DNA of 59,213 nt from a virus: IMG/VR virus record IMGVR_UViG_3300047495_000062, positions 1-59,213 of that record; one strand, 5' to 3'. The translations under genes were made by a program, and so were the position numbers. How positions within the stretch are numbered: position 1 is the stretch's first letter; each line of letters starts with the position of its first letter. The notes beneath the pieces were generated by a model. It saw only the letters and a list, made by a program, of their open reading frames with translations, ran no database searches and was not told the origin of the DNA. Below are positions 43,424 through 50,629 of the stretch, piece by piece.

Positions 43424-43747
43424 CTACGTATTACGTACGACTTCCGGAACAGTATCTTCGATGATGCTTTCGGTGAAGTCGCGCATGGCATTGGTGAGCT
43501 TCTGCTCTAAAGTCAAAGCCTTTGCAGGATGATCATAATCCATGAAGTTGGCGACTGGAACAAGCCCGAGAGTGGTCAAGCAGTTCTCACAGAGAAGGCC
43601 TTTGGCTACTGAAGTGCCCTTGTATTCCGCCATGTCGCGGCCATCGGGCTCCAACGTGTTCGTACGGACATGTATCCGTCTCATGCCGAATACATTATCC
43701 TGGTCGCATTTGCACATATCGCATGTGATCGTGATTTTAACGCCCAT
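43424..43747 (-). CDS. Zinc ribbon-like protein
   Basis: 107 residues with CDMCKCD near the N-terminus and CENCLTTLG around residue 53, two CxxC knuckles about 44 residues apart, as in a treble-clef or ribbon. The C-terminal helix is acidic. Start overlaps the preceding stop. No named family. Confidence 0.72.
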   Translation of the reverse strand: MGVKITITCDMCKCDQDNVFGMRRIHVRTNTLEPDGRDMAEYKGTSVAKGLLCENCLTTLGLVPVANFMDYDHPAKALTLEQKLTNAMRDFTESIIEDTVPEVVRNT

Positions 43748-44007
43748 CAGTGTCTTCCTCTTCTAGGTACGCCGAATAGACGAAAGCGTGCCTGCTTACG
43801 AATAATGGCATTGTTGACAGCCTTCATGACTTTTACCTCAGCCTCTGCATCCAGCAGTAATTGATCCAGTTCTGCAAGTTGTGCTTGTACCTCTGCAGAA
43901 TGAACAACAACCTCTTCTGTTTCCTCAGGTAATCTGATCTTCTTCAGATTATTACCTGCACCTTTCAGAAGTGCCTGAAAGTCAGCTGCTGAAATCTTAT
44001 CAGTCAT
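43747..44007 (-). CDS. Small unknown helical protein
   Basis: 86 residues with an ideal ggaggaggc RBS. Long central helix (AQLAELDQLLLDAEAEVKVMKAV) that could form a coiled coil, basic C-terminus (RFRLFGVPRRGRH). No family recognised. Confidence 0.68.
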   Translation of the reverse strand: MTDKISAADFQALLKGAGNNLKKIRLPEETEEVVVHSAEVQAQLAELDQLLLDAEAEVKVMKAVNNAIIRKQARFRLFGVPRRGRH

Positions 44008-44017
44008 AAAGCCTCCT

Positions 44018-44075
44018 CCAACCTCATGTTGGTAGAAATAGCCCGTTTATATGCGCTGAGACGCAACGTGCTACT
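44018..44075 (-). repeat. Intergenic hairpins
   Basis: ccaac/gttgg around ctcat (44018-44032), followed by an imperfect pair gtagaaatagc / gctacttctat (44033-44080). Same general type as the pairs near 42.4 and 46.8 kb. Confidence 0.4.
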
Positions 44076-44095
44076 TCTATCAGCATGAGACTGAG

Positions 44096-44479
44096 TTAGC
44101 CTACCCAGCCTGGCAAATCTAAATTCCTATTCCGACTACACATCCGATCCAACAAGCACGATTGTGGAAACCCACAACCTAGGCACTGATGAAAATCCTT
44201 CTTCTCCATGATTGGAGGTGCTATCCGACGTCTGACAATCTCGTCATAACTTTCTTTCGCCTGCTCAGTCAATGTAACTGATGCAGGCCTTGTCACCTCT
44301 TCGAAGCCTACAACCTGAATCTCACTGACTAGATCGCAGAAGGCATCCAAGCAATGCTCGTCATGGCCAATAACAGCTTCATTCATGAGATGCTCGACGA
44401 TTTCCTTCGACATTGCCTTATCCGAGATTCTCACCCGAACAATAGCCACCTTTCCATCATCACCTGAACTCTTAGACAT
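44096..44479 (-). CDS. Unknown protein with C-terminal Cys cluster
   Basis: 127 residues from the ATG at 44479, four bases after the stop of the preceding small gene, whose end supplies gagg. The C-terminal ~30 residues hold CLGCGFPQSCLLDRMC, four cysteines that could bind zinc or an iron-sulfur cluster. N-terminal part is a small alpha/beta domain with VAIVRVRISD. No family recognised. Confidence 0.7.
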   Translation of the reverse strand: MSKSSGDDGKVAIVRVRISDKAMSKEIVEHLMNEAVIGHDEHCLDAFCDLVSEIQVVGFEEVTRPASVTLTEQAKESYDEIVRRRIAPPIMEKKDFHQCLGCGFPQSCLLDRMCSRNRNLDLPGWVG

Positions 44480-44483
44480 TTCC

Positions 44484-44657
44484 TTAGTCCTCAACAATCA
44501 TTATACCTGCATCAGCCATTGCACTAACCCAGGTAGCCTTGATCTCATCGAACTCCTTTTCATTCAGTTTTCCCGATAAAGAGAGCTTCATGACAGCTAA
44601 AGAGTACTCCCTGGTAGGCGTAAGAATCTGACTAGCCTTGACTACACGCATAGACAT
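44484..44657 (-). CDS. Small unknown protein, 57 residues
   Basis: ATG at 44657 with aaggagagg 10 bases upstream; first gene behind a near-consensus promoter. Two helices (YSLAVMKLSLSGKLNEKEF and ATWVSAMADAG). No membrane segment. Coupled to the next gene. Confidence 0.66.
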   Translation of the reverse strand: MSMRVVKASQILTPTREYSLAVMKLSLSGKLNEKEFDEIKATWVSAMADAGIMIVED

Positions 44658-44685
44658 AAGAATTTCCTCTCCTTGATATTCTATT

Positions 44686-44746
44686 ATTATACTAGATGCC
44701 CTATAACGAAATCAAGTGCCAAATAGGACAATTAACAAAATTTAAT
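44686..44746 (-). promoter_or_regulatory. Leftward promoter with upstream TTAA box
   Basis: On the - strand: attaaattttgttaa (44746-44732), TTGATT (44715-44710), 18-base spacer, TATAAT (44691-44686). Transcription would start about 20-25 bases before the ATG at 44657. Confidence 0.78.
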
Positions 44747-44993
44747 TGTCGCTCTCCTCACGGCGAGGCTTCGTAATCGGTCCTGGAATTTTCGCACCAA
44801 CCCTTAACGGAATTGTCAGCTGGTCAGACTTCAAACCATTGATCCGGACGACGCAGATCCCTCCGATGTTGATCCACAACACGGAGGCATCATCATTCCA
44901 GCTGACTTCAACAGGCCCTTGTGGGTATGTGATGTCTGTGAGGTTGTCGCAGAGATCATTCTCAGTAGGATTCAACAGGTTTCGAATTGTCAT
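44742..44993 (-). CDS. Small unknown protein
   Basis: 83 residues. Beta-rich (VEVSWNDDASVLWINIGGICVVRI), acidic tail. The RBS is weak. The stop codon overlaps the TTAA box of the next promoter. No family recognised. Confidence 0.62.
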   Translation of the reverse strand: MTIRNLLNPTENDLCDNLTDITYPQGPVEVSWNDDASVLWINIGGICVVRINGLKSDQLTIPLRVGAKIPGPITKPRREESDN

Positions 44994-45004
44994 GTGTCTG
45001 ACTT

Positions 45005-45062
45005 TTGGTTAACGGGAGAAGAAACACTTCGCGTCGGGCTTTAGCCCTTACCTTGGATTACG
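45005..45062 (-). repeat. Intergenic repeat copy
   Basis: Read on the - strand: gcgcgcgtaatccaagg, then aagggctaaagcccg (a small hairpin), then agtgtttcttctcccg. Same order of parts as the copy at 7991-8037 on the + strand. Confidence 0.55.
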
Positions 45063-45066
45063 CGCG

Positions 45067-45417
45067 CTAGAATGCCGGAGTATCGTCGTGGATATCAAGC
45101 CCACCCATATCCTCTCCGTCATCTTGGTCGAGTTCTTGCCAACCCTCACAGAGATCAGACAGTTCCGAGAAGCCAGGCATCTTATAGATATTCCGGTCCT
45201 CAGGCGCCCTCAACCACACGTCATTGAGAAGGTTGAGCATTCCATTTGAATTGTGCTCTTGCAGGAACAGATTGAACTGCCCCACCGTGAAGGTGCTATG
45301 GGTCCCAAAAGGGCCGGCCATTGATTGCATTCTCGGTACAGGTAAGAACTCGACAACACATGCTCGGATGTTGTCTTCGTCGGCCTGAAGTCTAGCCCAC
45401 CACTCTTCCTCTGTCAT
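45067..45417 (-). CDS. Unknown acidic protein
   Basis: 116 residues from the ATG at 45417 (ggagg 5 bases upstream); an ATG at 45429 adds four residues. Trp-rich N-terminus (EEEWWARLQAD) and very acidic C-terminus (LDQDDGEDMGGLDIHDD). Acidic small phage proteins often mimic DNA or inhibit host enzymes, but nothing specific is visible. Confidence 0.68.
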   Translation of the reverse strand: MTEEEWWARLQADEDNIRACVVEFLPVPRMQSMAGPFGTHSTFTVGQFNLFLQEHNSNGMLNLLNDVWLRAPEDRNIYKMPGFSELSDLCEGWQELDQDDGEDMGGLDIHDDTPAF

Positions 45418-45429
45418 TACAGCCTCCAT

Positions 45430-45696
45430 TCACTCCCGAAGATAGACGTGCCACACAAAGGCACCCTGCCCACTGAAAAACGTCCCGAGGTACTTTCCGG
45501 GATTGCTCGGAAGCTCCCAGCCGGTACCGTAGATCCTTACCTCAACAGACTCCTTGTGGTTGGTAGTAACCACCTCTACCCAGAGCATAAGCTCCTCATT
45601 CTGGACGCCGACATGTAGAGGCTTTGCACCGGCCGGCATCTGGATCACTTGCCGATCTGTAACCCTAAGAGGGTACTTCCATATGTTCCTTGACAT
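45430..45696 (-). CDS. DUF7352-like conserved small protein
   Basis: 88 residues with a gaggaggtgaagg RBS. The pattern NIWKYPLRVTDRQVIQMPAGAKPLHVGVQ, then IYGTGWELP, then YLGTFFSGQGAFVWHVY (abridged) is shared by a conserved small beta-barrel family in many phages. Function unknown. Confidence 0.78.
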   Translation of the reverse strand: MSRNIWKYPLRVTDRQVIQMPAGAKPLHVGVQNEELMLWVEVVTTNHKESVEVRIYGTGWELPSNPGKYLGTFFSGQGAFVWHVYLRE

Positions 45697-45718
45697 TATC
45701 CTTCACCTCCTCCACCCG

Positions 45719-45772
45719 GAACGTTAAAGAGGAGCAAGTCCGGGTACTTGCTCCTCCTGCTGCCTAACGTTC
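45719..45772. terminator. Strong hairpin before the DUF7352-like gene
   Basis: Inner arms gaggagcaagt (45729-45739) and acttgctcctc (45746-45756) are perfect 11-bp complements around ccgggt; outer arms gaacgtta and taacgttc add a second stem. On the - strand it is followed by ttt only, so partial termination or processing is as likely as full termination. Confidence 0.6.
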
Positions 45773-46172
45773 TAACAGCTTGCCGGAGGATATGTTAGTG
45801 AGTATCCTCATACACTACACCTGTTCCGTTAAATGCGGACATCTCCATTGTCATTTGACGGGAGATAATGGTGTTCTGGTACGCGTAGTCATTGTGTAGC
45901 GAACCACACCGAGCTATTCATCCAGCTCACCCAGCCACAGTGCTGGTATCTTGGCACGTTTCTGTGCTCCATACACCGGCCACTTCGGTGCGGTTGCAGT
46001 AGTCCACGATCAGCATGTTTCTCGTCCTTGCGCTACGCGCTACGGGCTACCCGCTACGTTAGGGAGTAGTCCCGTCGGCGCCGATCGATCAGGAGTGGGT
46101 GTTGCTGCCTGTAACGTTTCCGAACAGCAAGTTGAACATTCGCCAAACCATTTGTGTGATCCTTTCTAGTCA

Positions 46173-46212
46173 CCAACCCCACTGGTTGGAAGAAGCCATT
46201 CACTTGGAATGG
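46173..46212 (-). repeat. Paired intergenic hairpins
   Basis: ccaac/gttgg (46173-46189) and ccattc/gaatgg (46196-46212) just after the stop of the gene at 46239. Confidence 0.45.
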
Positions 46213-46238
46213 TTTCCTTCAGCCCGCGGTGTGTCTGC

Positions 46239-46781
46239 CTAACCCTCTATGCCAAGATAGCGGAAGGCGTAGGATTCAGACTGTGTCGAACCCAACTTCT
46301 GATGTATCTCGTTGATCTGGTAATCGATCCGAGCCGCAATTGCGATCTCCTCGACGGAGGAAAGTGTCTTCAGATAATGCTCCTTGTAGTACTTGAAGCC
46401 TGCCTCCGTGAAGCCCCATTGAAAGGTAAGCCTCTTGGCATGTACGCTTGGAATCAGGTAGGCAATCCTGAGCCAAGCATCACCAGCGAACAGATGATCC
46501 ATTTGCTGACCGAGAATGCGATGCATTCCCGCCGAACGGTGTTCTTCACAGAACAACGTCATACGTGGATTGTTGTACATGATTTGCTTCGCCATGTAGT
46601 CCAGATCCAAGATTCTGCAGGTAACCACGAAGCGGACATCCAAGTTGCCCTCTTGCAGGTAGTTATCATAGACCTGCTTCGCTCCTGGCAGGTCAGAGGC
46701 ATAGACCTCGAACTCTTTGCCGTAAACCTTATCAGTCGCTATGACCGAATAGTTGATGACGTGTTTAGCTTCGCCTGCCAT
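46239..46781 (-). CDS. Unknown protein
   Basis: 180 residues, gaggat RBS. N-terminal 30 residues are beta-rich (INYSVIATDKVYGKEFEVYA); later FCEEHRSAGMHRIL and helices. No cysteine cluster, membrane or enzyme motif I can name. It shares the VIATDKVYGKEFEVYASDLPGA-type opening with small proteins such as the one at 48137 only loosely (both begin with a strand, then KEV/KEF and a short ligand-like loop). Confidence 0.7.
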   Translation of the reverse strand: MAGEAKHVINYSVIATDKVYGKEFEVYASDLPGAKQVYDNYLQEGNLDVRFVVTCRILDLDYMAKQIMYNNPRMTLFCEEHRSAGMHRILGQQMDHLFAGDAWLRIAYLIPSVHAKRLTFQWGFTEAGFKYYKEHYLKTLSSVEEIAIAARIDYQINEIHQKLGSTQSESYAFRYLGIEG

Positions 46782-46804
46782 ACATAGGCATCCTCTGTGC
46801 TAAC

Positions 46805-46861
46805 CCAACAACAATCTGTTGGTGGCTGCCTCTACATGTAGCAAGAGTGTACATGTAGAGG
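46805..46861 (-). terminator. Paired hairpins upstream of an unknown gene
   Basis: ccaaca/tgttgg (46805-46822) and a perfect 12-bp stem cctctacatgta (46829-46840) / tacatgtagagg (46850-46861). Lies between the helix-turn-helix gene and the next leftward gene. Confidence 0.55.
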
Positions 46862-46892
46862 TAACCATCAGCAGACCGTCAACGCGACGTAA

Positions 46893-47666
46893 TCAGACGC
46901 TGTAAGTCGTCTGCGTCACCAGAAGATCACTGCCTTCAGCAACCTTCTCCTCGAGCACCTTCGTGACATGAGCGTTCAGCTCTGCCACATTGCCATTGCC
47001 GCTCTCTACTGCGACTTTCGTCGACGCAGAACCAGCAACCTTGTTACGACGTGCCGGCTGCAACAAGATGTTGCGAACGTGCTGATACAGAATCGGATCC
47101 CCGTTACGCGTCTTGAGTCCCGACTTCTGAATTGCCGTGCGCGAGTAGCCTTTCGCCGCCATTGCACGAATCTTGTCGCTCGTCGAATTGAACTGCGCGA
47201 AATCTGCGAGATTCGGAATCTCCGTGCTCGGCCGCACCGCGATAACCGATGCATTCGCTGTCGCTGTCGCTGTTGCTGTTGCCGCATTCGCCAGATTCCG
47301 CGTCATGATCTGTTCGACGCTGAGCGACTCCACTTCCGTGATCGCATCGCGCTCTTCATCCGACATCACAGCGCCACCTTCGACCGAATCCCAACCTTTC
47401 GGCGATTCCTGATCCTGATCCTGATCGACGACATTGCCGAGATTCACCTCGACAGCGCCGTTGTTCTCCTGAATCACCTCGTCGAAGCTCTGCACGATCT
47501 GCGTGTCGATCTTACGAGCCGCATTGCCATTGAACTTACCCATGTTGGTATCTACCTCATGTGCTCGCACATTGCGAGACTTCCCAGCAGGAGTGCTGGC
47601 AAAGAGAGCTGTCTCAGACTTTTGAGAGCTCCCTTTGTCAATGCTCCTGGTTCTTTTCATGTGCAT
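46893..47666 (-). CDS. Helix-turn-helix protein, paralogue 2
   Basis: 257 residues; starts are possible at 47666, 47660 or, with its own gagg site, at 47543 (MGKFNGNAARK). Residues ~158-205 hold SDKIRAMAAKGYSRTAIQKSGL, then ILYQHVRNILL, the same domain as in the products at 36.4 and 50.9 kb. N-terminal region is disordered; Asp-Gln and Ala-Thr runs are coded by 6-base repeats. From about 47540 down the codon use is GC-rich like the capsid gene. A promoter with TTAA box precedes it. Likely DNA-binding regulator or nucleoid-type protein. Confidence 0.8.
   Translation of the reverse strand: MHMKRTRSIDKGSSQKSETALFASTPAGKSRNVRAHEVDTNMGKFNGNAARKIDTQIVQSFDEVIQENNGAVEVNLGNVVDQDQDQESPKGWDSVEGGAVMSDEERDAITEVESLSVEQIMTRNLANAATATATATANASVIAVRPSTEIPNLADFAQFNSTSDKIRAMAAKGYSRTAIQKSGLKTRNGDPILYQHVRNILLQPARRNKVAGSASTKVAVESGNGNVAELNAHVTKVLEEKVAEGSDLLVTQTTYSV
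47256..47283. repeat. In-frame 6-base repeats (Ala-Thr)
   Basis: Copies of gctgtc and gctgtt in tandem, coding alternating Ala and Thr on the - strand. A second array (cctgat x3, 47406-47423) codes Asp-Gln. Confidence 0.8.
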
Positions 47667-47687
47667 ATTTCCTTCTCTTGATTTGAA

Positions 47688-47742
47688 ATTATACTACAAA
47701 CCACTTGGGGCAATCAACTGGTTTTTTATTAACAATTGTTAA
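47688..47742 (-). promoter_or_regulatory. Leftward promoter with perfect TTAACAATTGTTAA palindrome
   Basis: On the - strand: ttaacaattgttaa (47742-47729), TTGATT (47717-47712), 18-base spacer, TATAAT (47693-47688), just before the helix-turn-helix gene at 47666. Confidence 0.8.
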
Positions 47743-47759
47743 GCACGCCACTGGCCTTG

Positions 47760-47954
47760 TCATGATGTGATATCCGTTACCGCTGCTGTGAGCTCTGCCA
47801 GAGCATTCATGTCTTGTTCCATGATAGCCTTCTTGAACAGACACATCAAGTAGTAACTGTCCATCTCTGCAGTAACCTTACACTCTATGTGCAAGGTAAA
47901 TTCCTCCTCTGTAGGTGGAGGAGCTGGTTTGGTGATTTTGACCGGAAAGGGCAT
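47760..47954 (-). CDS. Small unknown protein
   Basis: 64 residues with aggagacc RBS. Pro-rich N-terminus, then ECKVTAEMDSYYLMCLFKKAI. No family recognised. Confidence 0.66.
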   Translation of the reverse strand: MPFPVKITKPAPPPTEEEFTLHIECKVTAEMDSYYLMCLFKKAIMEQDMNALAELTAAVTDITS

Positions 47955-47986
47955 TTTATTGGTCTCCTGTTTTTGTTCGTATGCTT

Positions 47987-48047
47987 ATTATAGTCTAAGG
48001 GCTAATAAGGTTTCTAGTGCCAAATCATGTGCTTAACAAAATTTAAT
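47987..48047 (-). promoter_or_regulatory. Leftward promoter-like element, weak -35
   Basis: On the - strand: ttaaattttgttaa box (48046-48033), TATAAT (47992-47987), but the hexamer 18 bases upstream is TAGAAA, a poor -35. May need an activator. Confidence 0.5.
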
Positions 48048-48136
48048 GAATGCACTTCCTACCTGGTGCTGCTTCAACAAAACCCCCTTTACGGAGGTTC
48101 TGTCGCATCTCACGCTTCAGCGAAGGTTTGTTCGCG

Positions 48137-48373
48137 CTATATTTCCGAACTGTGGAGGAGTTTGGCGGTGATGAATGTGCGTCCATGTTCAAGGAGGAAG
48201 CACTTCTGAGCTTCCTCAAATGTACCTTCGTAGTCACGTGAACAGCCGAGGTAGTCATGGATCACGTAACAATGTCCAGGCTTGCCAGGCGAATCATGTA
48301 CCTCGAACTCTGTAGTAGCAACCTCCTTGGTTGCCTTGATGGTGTACGTGATGTCGAATGTCATGGTTGTCAT
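48137..48373 (-). CDS. Small unknown protein
   Basis: 78 residues with cggag RBS. Beta-rich (FDITYTIKATKEVATTEFEVHD) then GHCYVIHDYLGC. Short open frames overlap its end in other frames and are not supported, apart from a possible 21-codon frame at 48043-48108. Confidence 0.68.
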   Translation of the reverse strand: MTTMTFDITYTIKATKEVATTEFEVHDSPGKPGHCYVIHDYLGCSRDYEGTFEEAQKCFLLEHGRTFITAKLLHSSEI

Positions 48374-48441
48374 GGTGTGCTAATTCTCCGTTTGGTAGTT
48401 GTTGTAAAAACCCTGCCTAACTCGCCAGCCTTACTGAAAGC

Positions 48442-48468
48442 GAATCAGTCGTTTGAATCAGTCGTTTG
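48442..48468. repeat. 13-base direct repeat
   Basis: gaatcagtcgttt occurs twice in tandem (48443-48455 and 48456-48468), just at the end of the next gene. Confidence 0.7.
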
Positions 48469-48709
48469 GATGGAGCTTCTCCCACATCTGCAGGTCGAAT
48501 TCAACGGTGCAACTTGTTTTGGTCACCATGTCAAGGATGTGTTTCGGATCGGCGTAGCCTGCATTGCGTCGGAATGTTTCCGTTCCGCTCAGTAGCATCT
48601 TCATCTTGTCGAAGCAGTCTGTCTTGAGCTTCCTGACATGATCGCGAATTTCCTCGCGAGACATGATCTCAGCCTGTTGTGCTGTAAGATTCGCCATTTT
48701 CATCTGCAT
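48458..48709 (-). CDS. Small unknown helical protein
   Basis: 83 residues. The leader is aggaaaaggaaaaggaaa, giving several possible RBSs for three closely spaced ATGs (48709, 48703, 48697). Helical, charged, with REEIRDHVRKLKTDCFDKMK. No family recognised. Confidence 0.68.
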   Translation of the reverse strand: MQMKMANLTAQQAEIMSREEIRDHVRKLKTDCFDKMKMLLSGTETFRRNAGYADPKHILDMVTKTSCTVEFDLQMWEKLHPND

Positions 48710-48754
48710 TTTCCTTTTCCTTTTCCTGTACTCTTTCTTTTTTCTGTACTACTC

Positions 48755-48820
48755 ATTATACTAAAAGGGCTGCAACCGAAGCAAGTGCCAAATTTAGACG
48801 GATACATTAAATTTTGTTAA
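48755..48820 (-). promoter_or_regulatory. Leftward promoter with upstream TTAA box
   Basis: On the - strand: ttaacaaaatttaa (48820-48807), TTGCTT (48784-48779), 18-base spacer, TATAAT (48760-48755). Confidence 0.78.
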
Positions 48821-48825
48821 GCCAT

Positions 48826-48848
48826 ACATACATACATACATACATACT
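48826..48848. repeat. 4-base tandem repeat (cata)
   Basis: Five to six copies of cata, just after the stop of the next gene. Confidence 0.75.
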
Positions 48849-48853
48849 TAGCT

Positions 48854-49234
48854 TTAATCTTCGGTGACCTGGAAGCGCTTGGATTCTATGATGCGTTCAC
48901 GTAGGGCCTGGGCCTTCAGCTTTTCGAACCTACTATGGGTGGGCGCGCGGGCAACGTGTTCGATAGGGGCTTTGTGTGGAGAGTATTTGCGGATGACGGC
49001 ATTGAGGTGGTGAAGGAAGTTTTGGCGATGCAGGTCCTTGATGGTACGGGACTTGATGTTGTTAAAAGGTACGTTATAGGCGTACGCTATGTTTTGCATC
49101 AGGCTCTTTTGCTGTCCGGTATGATACCTGACATAGAGGGTGTCAATGACCTCACCCTCTACCGTGATAGTGAACTCGAATACTACGTCGATAGGGGTGA
49201 GGACCTCAGATCCGTCTGGTTTCCTGATTGCCAT
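48854..49234 (-). CDS. Unknown protein
   Basis: 126 residues with taggag RBS. N-terminal beta part (VVFEFTITVEGEVIDTLYVRY), C-terminal basic helices (HSRFEKLKAQALRERIIESKRF). No family recognised. Confidence 0.7.
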   Translation of the reverse strand: MAIRKPDGSEVLTPIDVVFEFTITVEGEVIDTLYVRYHTGQQKSLMQNIAYAYNVPFNNIKSRTIKDLHRQNFLHHLNAVIRKYSPHKAPIEHVARAPTHSRFEKLKAQALRERIIESKRFQVTED

Positions 49235-49289
49235 TATGGAGCTCCTATCCTATTCTACCTACCTACCTACTTTTCTGTGCCGGTTTGGT

Positions 49290-49649
49290 TTATTTACGGC
49301 TACGGACGAGGTGTGTTGGGGTGTATGGGATGTCAAAGGTCCAATTCTGGGAAGGTTCCATACCTACTGTAACTTCGAACGTGTTGTGCGGAAGGGTGAT
49401 AGTAATGGCTCCTCTTTTGTGGGGGAGGTTGAAGACGTTACTATAGAACTCTACGAACGCTTCGTGGCCGTCAGGACCGTCAATGACATAGGAACCTTCA
49501 GGAGACCTGAATACGTTCCGGAGGATCCAGCCCTCTAAGTCTTTCCGGGATGAAAATGCTCTGACAGCAATACCTGTTTTGGGGTTGTATGGCTCTCCTG
49601 TAAGGACGTCTTTTTCTGGTAGCACTGCCAGAGTGTATACTGTTTGCAT
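49290..49649 (-). CDS. Unknown protein
   Basis: 119 residues, agga about 10 bases before the ATG. Alpha/beta domain with FSSRKDLEGWILRNVF and a beta-rich end. The 5' leader is a long CA-rich simple repeat. Last gene before the repeat-rich gap; its promoter is at 49768-49796. Confidence 0.68.
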   Translation of the reverse strand: MQTVYTLAVLPEKDVLTGEPYNPKTGIAVRAFSSRKDLEGWILRNVFRSPEGSYVIDGPDGHEAFVEFYSNVFNLPHKRGAITITLPHNTFEVTVGMEPSQNWTFDIPYTPTHLVRSRK

Positions 49650-49651
49650 GT

Positions 49652-49732
49652 TGTGTGTGTCCTAGTGTGTGTGTATGTTGCATGTTGTGTGTGAGTGTAA
49701 GTGTGTAAGTGTGAGTGTGAGTGTGTGTGTAA
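49652..49732 (-). repeat. CA/TG microsatellite leader
   Basis: About 80 bases of tg-rich simple repeats on the + strand (cacaca, cacact on the - strand), forming an unstructured leader to the gene at 49290-49649. Confidence 0.75.
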
Positions 49733-49767
49733 TATCGTGTGGAAGAGATAGTTGTAAGTAAGCCTAC

Positions 49768-49796
49768 ATTATATAGGAATTTAGGGACACAATCAA
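49768..49796 (-). promoter_or_regulatory. Leftward sigma70-like promoter
   Basis: On the - strand: TTGATT (49796-49791), 17-base spacer, TATAAT (49773-49768). A degenerate attaacaattatta block lies just upstream. Confidence 0.78.
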
Positions 49797-49963
49797 CGTA
49801 ATAATTGTTAATGTTCTTGGTTTGGTTGGTTGGTGAGATAGGATAGGTAGGAGAGGTAGGTAGGAGATAGGAGGTAGGAGATGTGCGATTACCCTAGGGT
49901 TACTGTGGTATTCGTGTATCAGAATTCTAACTTCCTACAGGTAACTACTATAAGGATCTATTA

Positions 49964-50238
49964 TTAACTCATTGATTTCATTGAGGTTGTTAGTTAAGTA
50001 GTAATAGTGGTAGAGTAATGTAAAGGTGAGAAGAGAGGCAGGGTAGGGGAATAGTTGTAAACCCTAGGTATAGAGGGATAGTTGTAAACCCTAGGAACCC
50101 TAGGAACCCTAGGTACAGGGGGCCATACCATACCTATACATATCCTACAATGCTTTGTAATGCCTTGAAGATAGAGATAACAATACCCATCTACTGAAAC
50201 TACTTAACTAAAAGCTCTAATGATTTCAATGAGTTACA
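49964..50238. repeat. Large imperfect inverted repeat
   Basis: Arms 49964-50007 and 50193-50238 match at 34 of 44 positions when one is reversed and complemented, including taactcattga and agttaagtagt blocks. The 185-base centre holds the ccctagg repeats. Confidence 0.75.
50051..50113. repeat. Direct repeats with ccctagg core
   Basis: atagttgtaaaccctagg occurs at 50051-50068 and 50078-50095, followed by two more aaccctagg units (50096-50113). Confidence 0.8.
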
Positions 50239-50305
50239 AAGTTGTTCTTTTAGTAGTTCCATCTGGAAAAAAGGCAGTGCAAATCAAGGCAACATAGGGT
50301 GTCAT

Positions 50306-50619
50306 GGGACCGACCAACACCTTGGACACCCCCACGCCAACTACCATCGCTCCGCGACTGCGACGAGACCTCCGCAAAGCCCTGGGACCGACCAAGAACT
50401 GCGGTCTGTAAATGGCAACCAAACGGATCCTACTCCCGAATGGTTTTGCAAAACTTACGCCGTACCGAGGTCGCCCTACCTCCCGCCCGGTAGGGCCGGT
50501 CACGGCTAGCCCAAGGTAGGTCCGTAGGTAGGGCCCCCTACACGGGTCAAGGTAGGGCCGTCGAACCGGACATGAATGGGCTAGCCCACCCAAGCGTCGT
50601 GCCTGGATGGACTAGCCCA
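50306..50619. repeat. GC-rich repeat cluster
   Basis: tgggaccgaccaa at 50305-50317 and 50383-50395; ctagccca at 50506, 50581 and 50612; ggtaggg(cc) at about 50489, 50527 and 50550; gccctacc/ggtagggc hairpin at 50473-50496. Confidence 0.7.
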
Positions 50620-50629
50620 ACTGGACTGG

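Larger units (their letters stand above)
45697..46238. other. Gap of 542 bases with hairpins, short repeats and tiny open frames
   Basis: Holds a strong hairpin at 45719-45772, a 7-base tandem array around 46036-46062 (gctacgc, gctacgg, gctaccc, gctacg) and several tiny leftward open frames. One of 29 codons lies at about 45930-46019; a 20-codon frame after gaaaggat starts at about 46152. Two further frames of 13 and 19 codons are linked by ATGA overlaps. I see no convincing gene and no tRNA. Confidence 0.5.
49800..50629. other. Repeat-rich gap, candidate origin or packaging region
   Basis: No supported gene in about 830 bases. In order: purine-rich ggtagga-type repeats (49830-49880), first arm of a large inverted repeat (49964-50006), ccctagg direct repeats (50051-50113), second arm (50193-50238), then a GC-rich part with gggaccgaccaa twice, ctagccca three times and ggtaggg several times. 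A 119-codon leftward frame in the GC-rich part is judged accidental. The place, between early and late blocks and 0.9 kb before the late promoter, suits an origin or cos/pac site. Confidence 0.5.

Noticed and set aside
45880-45960. tRNA-like sequence (ggttcgctacac) on the - strand
   Set aside because: A T-arm-like stem can be drawn, but no matching acceptor, D or anticodon arms are found around it.
48043-48258. Leftward 71-codon frame near 48.1 kb
   Set aside because: Mostly overlaps the better supported gene at 48137-48373 in another frame. Only a 21-codon end piece is unique and has no convincing RBS.
50234-50593. Leftward frame of 119 codons in the repeat-rich gap
   Set aside because: Composed of the GC-rich repeats, strongly Arg/Gly/Pro biased, no RBS.
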